From Akkermansia sp. (lineage in GTDB: Bacteria > Verrucomicrobiota > Verrucomicrobiia > Verrucomicrobiales > Akkermansiaceae): DNA of 39,209 bases. Shown in pieces: positions 31,809-39,209 of this stretch (within the stretch, counting starts at the first letter, position 1; the number at the start of each line of letters is the position of its first letter). The notes beneath the pieces are model-generated. The model worked only from the letters and a program-made list of their open reading frames with translations. It searched no databases and was not told the DNA's origin. A program made the position numbers and the translations under genes. The DNA is taken from positions 1 through 39,209 of the forward strand of contig JAFSFD010000053.1 of assembly GCA_017435365.1 (NCBI GenBank), read 5' to 3'.

Positions 31809-33405
31809 TATCGTTCGACAATTAGCGACCTATGATGATTCCCCATTAAAAAAGAGCAAAGGGGGCTACCATGTGATGCTGCTTGCGGCGCTGGCAGGGC
31901 TTGCAGCTTTGTGCTTCATGGCCAGTTCTGCGGCATCCGATGTGTGGGATGCGGCGTTCCGCATCACCTGGCTGGTGCTCACAGCAATCGGCCTGTTCCT
32001 GTTATCCATCTTATCGCGCCTGCAGCAGCAGCTCACGGTCCGCCGCACGCTGCTGCTGGTGAGCATGATAGCCGCGCAGATGCTCATCATGACCGGTGTG
32101 TGTGCGCTGAAAGGCCTTATTCCCGGATTCTATCTGCAAGGGCAGGTGCTGCTGTGGCTGCCTTATGCCCTGGCGCCCACTGTGCTGGCAGTGATGGTCG
32201 GGCGGCGTCTGGGAGCATTCACCGCACTCTGCTGCACCATTTTCGGCATAGCGCTCTTCCCGGAAGATACGGACTCTGCCATCATCCTGAATTACAGCGC
32301 CGTGAGCTTTGTGACCGGCACGGTCTGTGCGCTGGTCTCAGGGCGCGTTCACAAGCGCGAGCAGATTCTTCGCGCGGGCTTTGTTGCGAGCGCCATTGCT
32401 TTTTCCTCCGTCTATGTTCTGCTGAGTCTGGATGCCGCCGGTTCCAGAGATTCTGTAGCGCTGCGCGGCTTTGCCGAGGGCTTTACTGTGGGCAGCTTTG
32501 CAGTGGAACTGGCGGTAACCGTCGGTGTCAATTTCGTGCTGGCCGCGCTCATTGGTGGCATGATGCCCGCGCTGGAGCGTCTGTTCAATATCTCCACCCC
32601 CATCACCTGGCTGGAATGGGCGGATATGAACCACCCGATTCTCAAGAAGCTCCAGATTGCCGCGCCGGGCACATTCCACCACAGCCTGCTGGTGCAGCGG
32701 CTGGCAGAGGCCGGGGCTGAGGCCATCGGGGCAGATGTGACCCGCGCCGGGGTGTGCGGTCTCTATCACGATATCGGCAAGATTGCCAATCCGCAGTATT
32801 TTGCGGAAAATATCGTGGATATGAACAATTCTCCGCACTCGGAGCTCACCCCTGAAGCCAGCGCCCGCATCATCACAGGCCACGTGAGCGAAGGCGTGGA
32901 ACTGGCCCAGTCTCATGGTCTGAATAACCGCATCATCAACGTCATACGCGAGCATCACGGTGTTTCTACCGCCTATTTCTTCTACCGCAAGGCACTCGAC
33001 CATTATGAAGAAGAGAAAGCCAAGTTCGAGGAAGGTCTCCTGGACACCTGCCCGGAGGAGGTGGATAAGTCCATCTTCACCTACAAGGGGCCGATTCCGC
33101 AGACCCGGGAAAGCGGAATCGTGAGCATGGCGGATGCCGTGGAAAGCGCTACCCGTTCCCTGCAGCACCCCACAGAGGAGGATATCCGCAACATGATTAA
33201 CGGCATTTTCAAGGGACGCATTCTGGATGGTCACCTGCAGGACTGCGGTCTCACGCTGGGCGAAATTGAGATTCTGAAGGAATCCTTCTTTGCCACCATC
33301 CGCACGATGCACCACAACCGCATTGCCTACCCCAGGCCCGTGGCAGATGATGCAACGGCTGCGGTCATTGAAAAGCGCAAGGCAGAAACCAAGCAGGAAG
33401 CCTGA
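31801..33405 (+). CDS. PgpH-like membrane HD phosphodiesterase (cyclic di-AMP type)
   Basis: A 534-residue protein. About seven transmembrane helices in residues 25-260, then a cytoplasmic HD domain: IAAPGTFHHSLLVQRLAEAG (287-306), YHDIGKIANPQYF (322-334; His-Asp at 323-324), ITGHVSEGVELA (358-369) and REHHGVSTAYFFY. This is the PgpH/YqfF signature; those enzymes cleave cyclic di-AMP to pApA. The large extracellular 7TMR-HDED sensor of classical PgpH is absent, since the chain starts about 25 residues before the first helix. It overlaps the GH2 gene by 8 bp, so translation is coupled. Substrate is inferred from family. Confidence 0.9.
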   Translation: MTNIVRQLATYDDSPLKKSKGGYHVMLLAALAGLAALCFMASSAASDVWDAAFRITWLVLTAIGLFLLSILSRLQQQLTVRRTLLLVSMIAAQMLIMTGVCALKGLIPGFYLQGQVLLWLPYALAPTVLAVMVGRRLGAFTALCCTIFGIALFPEDTDSAIILNYSAVSFVTGTVCALVSGRVHKREQILRAGFVASAIAFSSVYVLLSLDAAGSRDSVALRGFAEGFTVGSFAVELAVTVGVNFVLAALIGGMMPALERLFNISTPITWLEWADMNHPILKKLQIAAPGTFHHSLLVQRLAEAGAEAIGADVTRAGVCGLYHDIGKIANPQYFAENIVDMNNSPHSELTPEASARIITGHVSEGVELAQSHGLNNRIINVIREHHGVSTAYFFYRKALDHYEEEKAKFEEGLLDTCPEEVDKSIFTYKGPIPQTRESGIVSMADAVESATRSLQHPTEEDIRNMINGIFKGRILDGHLQDCGLTLGEIEILKESFFATIRTMHHNRIAYPRPVADDATAAVIEKRKAETKQEA

Positions 33406-34307
33406 TGAAACGACATATTCGCAGTATCTGCATGATTGTGGCCTTCCTGGTGGGAGGTCTCTTTCACAAGCAACTTGCCCCCCTGGGTGCTTATCTGCCG
33501 GCAAGCGTGGCGCTCATGCTCAGCATCACCTTCATCGGCATCGAAACCGCCCGGCTCAAACCTCAGCGCATGCACCTCTGGGTGCTGCTGGGTATCCAGC
33601 TCATCGGCATGGGGTTCTGGGCCGTGGCGCGTCTGCTGGGCTATCCGATTCTGGCGGAATCGCTCTTCTTCTGCGGCATTGCACCGGTGGCCATCGCCGC
33701 TCCGGTCATTGTGAATCTCTTGAGAGGCAACGTGGAATTCACCACCACCGCCCTGGTGCTCAGCCAGATTGTGTTCGGGCTGCTTACCCCGCTGCTCATG
33801 CCTCTGGTTGTGCAGGTGGAAGGCTTCTGCTACTCTGAGCTGGCATGGGAGGTGGCCATGCAGCTGGGCACGGTACTGGGCATTCCGGCTCTTGTGGCCA
33901 TCGCGCTGCGTCTGCTGCATCCCCCCTGCAAGGGCTGGACCGCGAAGCTGCGTGATGTTTCCCTCGGCATCTGGATTATCAACCTGACCATCATTGCCGG
34001 CGTGGGAACCCAGCGTGTGCTGGAAATGGACATCGGCTGGCTGGATATGATGCCGCTGGTGCTGGGTTCTCTCGTAGTCTGCATCACCGGTTTCGTGGCG
34101 GGCTACAAGCTCGGGGGCAGGGGGCTGAAGCGTGAGTGTTCCCAGTGCATGGGGCAGAAGAACACCATCCTGACCCTCTACATAGCCAGCCAGTGGTATG
34201 TGCACCCGCTGGCCTATATCGGGCCGGCATTCTATGTGTTTTTCCACAATATTGCCAACGCGCTCCAGATAGCCCTGGCCAACCGAGAGAACGCCAGACG
34301 CAGCTGA
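33405..34307 (+). CDS. BASS/SBF-like integral membrane transporter
   Basis: A 300-residue protein with 8-10 hydrophobic segments and almost no soluble domain. The first ATG shares one base with the HD stop (TGATG). The region SQCMGQKNTILTLYIASQWY (about 245-264) resembles the conserved GxQNtxLA stretch of the bile acid:sodium symporter (BASS/SBF) fold, and FCGIAPVAIAAPVIVNLLRG (about 88-107) fits its first crossover region. Substrate unknown; organic-anion/sodium symport is inferred. Last gene of the operon, 14 bp from the convergent serpin gene. Confidence 0.75.
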   Translation: MKRHIRSICMIVAFLVGGLFHKQLAPLGAYLPASVALMLSITFIGIETARLKPQRMHLWVLLGIQLIGMGFWAVARLLGYPILAESLFFCGIAPVAIAAPVIVNLLRGNVEFTTTALVLSQIVFGLLTPLLMPLVVQVEGFCYSELAWEVAMQLGTVLGIPALVAIALRLLHPPCKGWTAKLRDVSLGIWIINLTIIAGVGTQRVLEMDIGWLDMMPLVLGSLVVCITGFVAGYKLGGRGLKRECSQCMGQKNTILTLYIASQWYVHPLAYIGPAFYVFFHNIANALQIALANRENARRS

Positions 34308-34321
34308 TAAGCACCGGCACC

Positions 34322-35479
34322 TTACATCTCCTCAACCAGACCTATGAACTCAATCGGCGTATCTGTGGCAAGGTCCGCAATCAGCCAGATATACGGGCGG
34401 GAAAAGGAGATATATTCAGGCGCATAATCCAGCGAATCATCTGCCTTGGGTGCCTCGCCTGACTCAATCAGGGAGAGTCGGCAGGCGTGAATGAACGCAC
34501 CCAGGTGGATTTTTTCGGGGCTTGTCGGCGAAAAATCCGCTTTTTCAGAATCAAAGAGCGCCTTCAGCCCCAGGCGTCGCAGAGAATCACGCATATCGTA
34601 GGGGAGAACCTGTACTTCCATGCGCGGCAGCTCCACAAGCATTTCCTGAGCCTCCGCTTCCGCGAGAGCTTTGCGGATACCTGTCAGTTGCACCGGAGTA
34701 AGAGCAGAGGCGAACTCACGCGCAGAGCCATCGGGCAGGATGCCGATATAAACCAATGGCGGGGCACCCGGCTCTACCGATTTAAAAGGCAGGGCCACAG
34801 CTTTCCAGTTATCTCCCTTCGCACATTGAAAAAGCCCCTTGGTGCGCATCTGGCGGAAGTGAGGCATGCCGCCGGATGCATTGTCGAAATCAGACGTGCG
34901 ACTGTTTGCTGAATTGAAGGGGCATGCCCATTCCAGCCGGAAGTCAGTGACACAGCCGGCAAGAAGTTTCGTGCGGTTGCTCACCATCTTACTATCAACA
35001 AGCTGACAGTCATTTCTTCCCAGGGCGGTTGCGAGCATACCGTTATACAGGCTCAGGGCCATGGGCAGGTTCTCGGAAAAAGGTAAAGGCAGGGCAGCGT
35101 GCTGATTTTCCCCCCGCGGCAAATTGAAATCCATGGCCAACAGCGCGGCGCGAGCTTGTTCTGAACCACGCAACACACTTTGTTCCTTCAATTTCAGCGC
35201 TTTTAATTCTTCAAAAGTTGCGCCGGCGGAAAGCGTCTGAAGAGCCAGCAGTACATCTGAAACAACATGCGGAGCCACGAGCACATTGCCGTTGTTTTTT
35301 TCTGCCAGACTATGCTGAAAAAAACGGACACTGAACTCATCTGTTGCCAGTTTCACTTCAGGAGCGGCTGTCTCAGTCCCTGTCTCCGGGTTCCCGTTTT
35401 TCAGGTACATCTGCCCCAGGCCACCGCCCAGCAGCCCGAGTAGCGCCATACCTGTCCAGATGATTTTCTTTTTGTCCAT
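34322..35479 (-). CDS. Membrane-anchored serpin-fold protein with an atypical reactive loop
   Basis: A 385-residue protein. An N-terminal hydrophobic segment (about 6-25, IIWTGMALLGLLGGGLG) acts as signal or anchor. Serpin landmarks in order: NNGNVLVAPHVVSDVLLALQ with TLSAGATFEELKAL (62-94), FRLEWACPF (180-188), MRTKGLFQ (211-218), VALPFKSVEPGAPPLVYIGI with LPDGS (228-252), MLVELPRMEVQVLPYD, LGLKALFDSEKADFS (303-317), HACRLSLIESGEAPKA (331-346) and SFSRPYIWLIAD (358-369). The hinge after Glu339 reads GEAPKADD instead of small Ala-rich residues, and the loop is about four residues shorter than in antitrypsin, so an inhibitory role is doubtful. It follows dnaE by 6 bp. Confidence 0.85.
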   Translation of the reverse strand: MDKKKIIWTGMALLGLLGGGLGQMYLKNGNPETGTETAAPEVKLATDEFSVRFFQHSLAEKNNGNVLVAPHVVSDVLLALQTLSAGATFEELKALKLKEQSVLRGSEQARAALLAMDFNLPRGENQHAALPLPFSENLPMALSLYNGMLATALGRNDCQLVDSKMVSNRTKLLAGCVTDFRLEWACPFNSANSRTSDFDNASGGMPHFRQMRTKGLFQCAKGDNWKAVALPFKSVEPGAPPLVYIGILPDGSAREFASALTPVQLTGIRKALAEAEAQEMLVELPRMEVQVLPYDMRDSLRRLGLKALFDSEKADFSPTSPEKIHLGAFIHACRLSLIESGEAPKADDSLDYAPEYISFSRPYIWLIADLATDTPIEFIGLVEEM

Positions 35480-35485
35480 ACGGTA

Positions 35486-38400
35486 TCAGGAATAAAGTGA
35501 GAGCTCCTCATCCAGTTTCGCGCAGGGAGAGATGCTGTAGCGAGCCCCCAGTTCAATGCTCACGCGATTGCCCAGCGAGTTGCGGAAGGTCATGTGCACC
35601 GGCATTTTGCCCGGGTATTTCAGCAGAATGCTCTTGATGAGCTCCAGGTCACCGGCATTGTGGCGGGCGGTGTTCAGGGTGATTTCGTAGAACTTGGGCT
35701 TGCCAGCGCGGCGCTTGGTGCCGGAGCCGATCTGTTCCACTCCGTTGGCGGATACCTTCTTGCCGCCGGTCTTTTCATCCTCGGAGATGCGGGCGCGGAA
35801 CTGCACGAAATTTCCGGCTGTGAGCAGGCCTTCCTGTTCCATGGCCTTGGTGAACGAATCGCCCCAGAGCAGGGCTTCCGTGCTGCCGGTGAAGTCTTCA
35901 ACCGTGATGATGGCGAATTTCTGACCACTCTTGCTCACCTTGATGTTCACAGCGCGCAGCATGCCGGCCATATCATGCGTACCGCGGATTTCGTCCGCCG
36001 TCAAATCGGGCAGGGTGCCGATGGGGATGAACTTAGCCCCATCGATGATACCGCGCATGCTATCCAGCGGGTTGCCGGTAAAATACGCACCTGTCAGGAA
36101 CTTCTCATCATCCAGACGCTTGTCCTTGGGCCATTCCTGCAAGGTAAGCTTATCTTCCGGACCGGAGGTCGTTTCGGTCATATCGAAGAGCGCCATCTGG
36201 CCGGCTTCGGCGTCCTTGTGCACGCTACTGGCGCCGTTGATGCACTGCTCGATGCTCTCGAAAATCTGAGCGCGGCACACGTGCATCCAGTCGAAGGCAC
36301 CGCACTGCACCAGCACTTCAATCTGGTTGCGGCGCACATTCTGCGGCGGGATGCGGTAGCAGAAATCCTCCAGACTCTTGTAGGGGCCGTTCTTCTTGCG
36401 TTCCTCCACGATGACACGCACGGTTTCCGAGCTCATGCTCTTGACGGAGGCCAGACCGAAGCGCACAGCCAGCTTGCCGTTGGGCATGGTTTCAGGCTGG
36501 AACTTCACCTCACTGTGGTTCACGCAGGGGCCCAGCACCTCGATACCCATGCGGATGGCTTCCTGAATGAACACACCAATTTTTTCGTTGGTGGCTTCAT
36601 TGGTCATGAGCCCGCAGAGGAACTCCACGGGGAAATGGGCCTTCAGGTAGGCGGTCCAGTAGGAAATGTGACCGTAGCAGGCAGAGTGGGACTTATTGAA
36701 ACCGTAGCCGGCGAACTTCTGAATCTTGTCGAAGATGGCATTGGCGGTTGCTTCGTCAATCTGGTTCACATCCCAGCAGCCTTTCACAAAACGGCGGCGC
36801 TGCTCGGCCATTTCCTGCATGTCCTTGTGACCCATGGCGCGGCGCAGAAGGTCGGCACCGCCCAGGGTATAGCCGGCCAGCAGCTTGGCGGCTGCCTGCA
36901 CCTGCTCCTGGTAAATCATCACGCCGTAGGTCAGGCCGGACACCGTCTCCAGCAGCGGGTGCTCGTATTCCGCCTGCTTCAGCCCCTTTTTCACGGCAAT
37001 CATATCATCCATGAACTGCATGGCGCCGGGGCGGTAGAGGGCGAGCAGAGCGATGATATCTTCAATATTGTCGATACCGTAGCGGCGGCAGGTGTCGACC
37101 ATGCCGCCCGATTCGAGCTGGAACACACCCATCGTATCGCCGCGGTTCAGCAGTTCGAAGGTTTCCTTATCGGTGATATCCACCGCATCGTAGCGGAAAT
37201 CCGGCACACGCCAGCGCACGTAGGTCTCCGCATCCTTCATCACGGTGAGGGTCTTGAGCCCCAGGAAGTCCATCTTCAGCAGGCCGGCGTTGTAAATGGC
37301 GCCCATATCGCACTGGGCCACCACTTCACCGTGCGGGTTGCTGAGGTCGTCTCGCGTGAGCGCCACGTATTCATCCAGCGGGCGGTCACCAATCACCACA
37401 CCGGCAGCGTGCATACCCACGTTGCGCACGGTGCCTTCCAGCTTCTTGGCGTAGTTCCAGATTTCCTTGTAGGTATCGTCCTGCTCCACGAGGGTGCGCA
37501 GGTCTTCGCTGGCGGCGTAGCTCTTGTCCAGCGTCACGCCGGGGCCGCTTTCGATGAGCTTGGCAATCTTGTCACTGTCGCTGTAACTCATGTCGAGCAC
37601 GCGGGCCACGTCCTTGATGACCGATTTGGCACCCATGGTGCCGTAGGTGATGATGTGGGTCACGGCGCGTTCGCCGTATTTCTGACGCACGTATTCAATC
37701 ACCTCCGGGCGGCGGGTCTGGCAGAAGTCGATATCGATATCCGGCGGGCTCACGCGTTCCGGGTTCAGGAATCGTTCGAAAATGAGGTTGAAGGCGTAGG
37801 GGTCGATATTCGTGATTTTCATCACGTAGGCCACCAGCGAACCGGCGGCAGAGCCACGACCGGGGCCCACGGGGATATCGTGGTCCTTGGCCCAGTTGAT
37901 GAAGTCTGCGGTGATGAGGAAGTAACTGGGGAAGCGCAGCTGGTTGATGATGCCCAGCTCGTAGTCCAGGCGCGCGCGCAGCTCTTGGTCGTTCTCGGCG
38001 CGTTCCTTGCCGTAGCGCTCGGCCAGGCCCTCGTAGCAGATTTTGCGCAGGTATTCCTCGCGGGTGGAGCCGTCCTCCGGGGCGAATTCCGGGTAACGCT
38101 CGGTGGAAGTGGAGTCCAGTTTGATGGAGGTGTTGCAGCGCTCGGCAATCACGTTGGTATTCTCGTAGGCATCCGGGTATTCGGGGAAGAGCTCGCGCAT
38201 CTCGGCCTCGCTCTTGAAATATACGCTCTTGGGGTAGCGCATGCGCTTGGAATCCATGCGCTTGTTGCCCGTGCCCACGCAGATGAGGATATCGTGCGCA
38301 TCGTGGTCATCGGCATTCAGGAAGTGGGCATCATTCGTCACCACCAGGGGCACATTGTTCTTGCGGGCAATGCGCACCAGCTCGGGGGTCACGCGGCGCT

Positions 38401-38998
38401 CTTCCTCCAGCTCATGATCCTGCAACTCTACAAACACATTATCCTTGCCGAAGATATCCACTAAATCGAGCAGTACCTGTTCGGCTTTCTCGGGCTCATC
38501 GCGCAGGAGCCACTCCTGCATGGGGCCGGAGATACAGCCGGTGAGGCAGATAAGGCCCTTGCTGAACTCCCGCAGAGTGTCGTAGTCGATGCGCGGTTTG
38601 TAGTAGAAGCCGTCCAGGTGGCCGCGGGAGACAATCTTGATGAGGTTTTCCCAGCCGATGTTGTTCTCGCAGAGCAGCACCAGGTGGCAATATTTGTTGC
38701 GCCCGGGAATCTGCTTCTTGACATCCAGCGGGGTGGGGGAAACATACACCTCGCAGCCCAGAATCGGCTTGAACACTGGTTTCTTCTCATCCGGGTGTTC
38801 CTTGTTCCACTCCAGCACGCCCTTGTTGTGCTTCTTCACATTCACCATAAACTCAATGGCCGCGAACACATTGCCGTGGTCGGTGATGGCAACGGAATTC
38901 ATCCCGAGCTCGACGCATTTCTTAATCAGATCCTTGGTGTGGATCATGCCATCGAGCAGTGAGTATTCAGTGTGAACGTGTAAGTGAGTGAAAGCCAT
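35486..38998 (-). CDS. dnaE: DNA polymerase III alpha subunit
   Basis: A 1170-residue protein, normal for replicative DnaE1. It is the polymerising subunit of the chromosomal replicase. N-terminal PHP domain: HLHVHTEYSLLDG (5-17) and AITDHGNVFAAIEF. Polymerase active site: PPDIDIDFCQTRR with Asp420, Asp422 and Asp424 region. Palm and fingers: GVFQLESGGMVDTCRRYGID, LYRPGAMQFMDD, YQEQVQAAAKLLAGY, HKDMQEMAEQRRRFVKG and GYGFNKSHSACYGHISYW. C-terminal HhH, OB-fold (GMLRAVNIKVSKSGQKFAII) and tail. The start ATG 38998 is 13 nt beyond a strong -10. The serpin gene is cotranscribed downstream. Confidence 0.97.
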   Translation of the reverse strand: MAFTHLHVHTEYSLLDGMIHTKDLIKKCVELGMNSVAITDHGNVFAAIEFMVNVKKHNKGVLEWNKEHPDEKKPVFKPILGCEVYVSPTPLDVKKQIPGRNKYCHLVLLCENNIGWENLIKIVSRGHLDGFYYKPRIDYDTLREFSKGLICLTGCISGPMQEWLLRDEPEKAEQVLLDLVDIFGKDNVFVELQDHELEEERRVTPELVRIARKNNVPLVVTNDAHFLNADDHDAHDILICVGTGNKRMDSKRMRYPKSVYFKSEAEMRELFPEYPDAYENTNVIAERCNTSIKLDSTSTERYPEFAPEDGSTREEYLRKICYEGLAERYGKERAENDQELRARLDYELGIINQLRFPSYFLITADFINWAKDHDIPVGPGRGSAAGSLVAYVMKITNIDPYAFNLIFERFLNPERVSPPDIDIDFCQTRRPEVIEYVRQKYGERAVTHIITYGTMGAKSVIKDVARVLDMSYSDSDKIAKLIESGPGVTLDKSYAASEDLRTLVEQDDTYKEIWNYAKKLEGTVRNVGMHAAGVVIGDRPLDEYVALTRDDLSNPHGEVVAQCDMGAIYNAGLLKMDFLGLKTLTVMKDAETYVRWRVPDFRYDAVDITDKETFELLNRGDTMGVFQLESGGMVDTCRRYGIDNIEDIIALLALYRPGAMQFMDDMIAVKKGLKQAEYEHPLLETVSGLTYGVMIYQEQVQAAAKLLAGYTLGGADLLRRAMGHKDMQEMAEQRRRFVKGCWDVNQIDEATANAIFDKIQKFAGYGFNKSHSACYGHISYWTAYLKAHFPVEFLCGLMTNEATNEKIGVFIQEAIRMGIEVLGPCVNHSEVKFQPETMPNGKLAVRFGLASVKSMSSETVRVIVEERKKNGPYKSLEDFCYRIPPQNVRRNQIEVLVQCGAFDWMHVCRAQIFESIEQCINGASSVHKDAEAGQMALFDMTETTSGPEDKLTLQEWPKDKRLDDEKFLTGAYFTGNPLDSMRGIIDGAKFIPIGTLPDLTADEIRGTHDMAGMLRAVNIKVSKSGQKFAIITVEDFTGSTEALLWGDSFTKAMEQEGLLTAGNFVQFRARISEDEKTGGKKVSANGVEQIGSGTKRRAGKPKFYEITLNTARHNAGDLELIKSILLKYPGKMPVHMTFRNSLGNRVSIELGARYSISPCAKLDEELSLYS

Positions 38999-39011
38999 AG
39001 CGCGTGCGATG

Positions 39012-39040
39012 ATTATACACTATACAGGCCGACATGTCAG
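39012..39040 (-). promoter_or_regulatory. dnaE promoter
   Basis: On the minus strand CTGACA (39040-39035), 17-nt spacer, consensus TATAAT (39017-39012), then 13 nt to the ATG at 38998. The remaining 39041-39209 is AT-rich; I see no complete gene in it. A small inverted repeat GCCAG/CTGGC lies at 39171-39187. Confidence 0.75.
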
Positions 39041-39209
39041 CACGAAAACACGCCAACGAGCACAAAATATCCATAGCTGTCCAAAAAGCGTTCTAAAGAA
39101 AGAGGGGGGCATGAGGGGAAAAATATCAACGAAATAAAAGAAAACAAAAATGGAGATTGAGTTCTGGGGTGCCAGCTATTAAACTGGCGGTGCTAAAAAA
39201 ATGAACCAA

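Noticed and set aside
35594..38464. 956-codon open frame antisense to dnaE
   Set aside because: It is composition-driven: biased third positions in dnaE suppress stops on the other strand. The translation is rich in His, Gly, Val and Ala without domain pattern, and dnaE is certain.
39171..39209. Possible start of a plus-strand gene (ATG at 39201) or a terminator at the right edge
   Set aside because: Only three codons are visible, the nearby -35/-10 candidates have the wrong spacing, and the GCCAG/CTGGC repeat is short with no T-run.

Overview
The window reads as a chromosomal segment of a Gram-negative bacterium of the PVC group, most likely a gut Verrucomicrobiota of the Akkermansia type. 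This is inference from several points: a lipid A kinase (lpxK), many signal-peptide and lipobox proteins, a GTP-type PEP carboxykinase, the long (632 aa) PurF lineage, a secreted beta-galactosidase-type GH2 enzyme with a discoidin-like domain, a 43-residue very basic protein, and a fairly GC-rich composition. No ribosomal RNA, tRNA, CRISPR array, prophage or insertion sequence was found.

Layout. 1-344 is the 3' end of a NOL1/NOP2/Sun-type RNA cytosine methyltransferase, followed by a secreted protein and a strong terminator. 978-4760 is a visibly more AT-rich minus-strand cluster of unrecognised envelope proteins (zinc-ribbon membrane protein, two lipoproteins, two membrane-anchored coiled-coil proteins, and a 34-residue prepilin-like peptide). 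4880-6792 is a plus-strand cluster: two small proteins sharing a ribbon-helix-helix-like tail, one also with an HTH, then a membrane-anchored Ser/Thr kinase. 7089-8933 is pckG. 9049-12384 holds a REPIN-like repeat, small exported proteins, a CBM9/DOMON-like protein and ybaK. 12476-15216 holds xerC, a TPR-like membrane protein and panE. 15374-17718 has the small basic protein and two overlapping family 2 glycosyltransferases; a second REPIN-like repeat follows. 17848-21470 (minus) is purM, a PurF homologue and an ECF sigma factor. 21629-24231 (minus) is a polar amino-acid ABC transporter. 24611-26087 has two unknown exported proteins and a C_GCAxxG_C_C protein. 26179-28786 is asnS and lpxK. 28842-34307 is an overlapping operon of GH2, PgpH-like HD phosphodiesterase and BASS-like membrane protein. 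34322-38998 (minus) is dnaE followed by a serpin.

The broadest signal is in gene starts. Eleven genes on both strands have a readable -35/-10 pair with a 16-17 nt spacer, and the start codon lies only 6-17 nt beyond the -10, so their mRNAs should be leaderless or nearly so. The small basic protein is the exception, with an inferred leader of about 60 nt that contains a hairpin.

Other points worth a second look: a PurF homologue without the N-terminal catalytic Cys, an apparently circularly permuted substrate-binding domain fused to its permease, a serpin with a shortened, charged reactive loop encoded directly after dnaE, and an orphan prepilin signal peptide with a possible frameshift. Everything comes from reading the sequence and remembered family features; no database search was possible.
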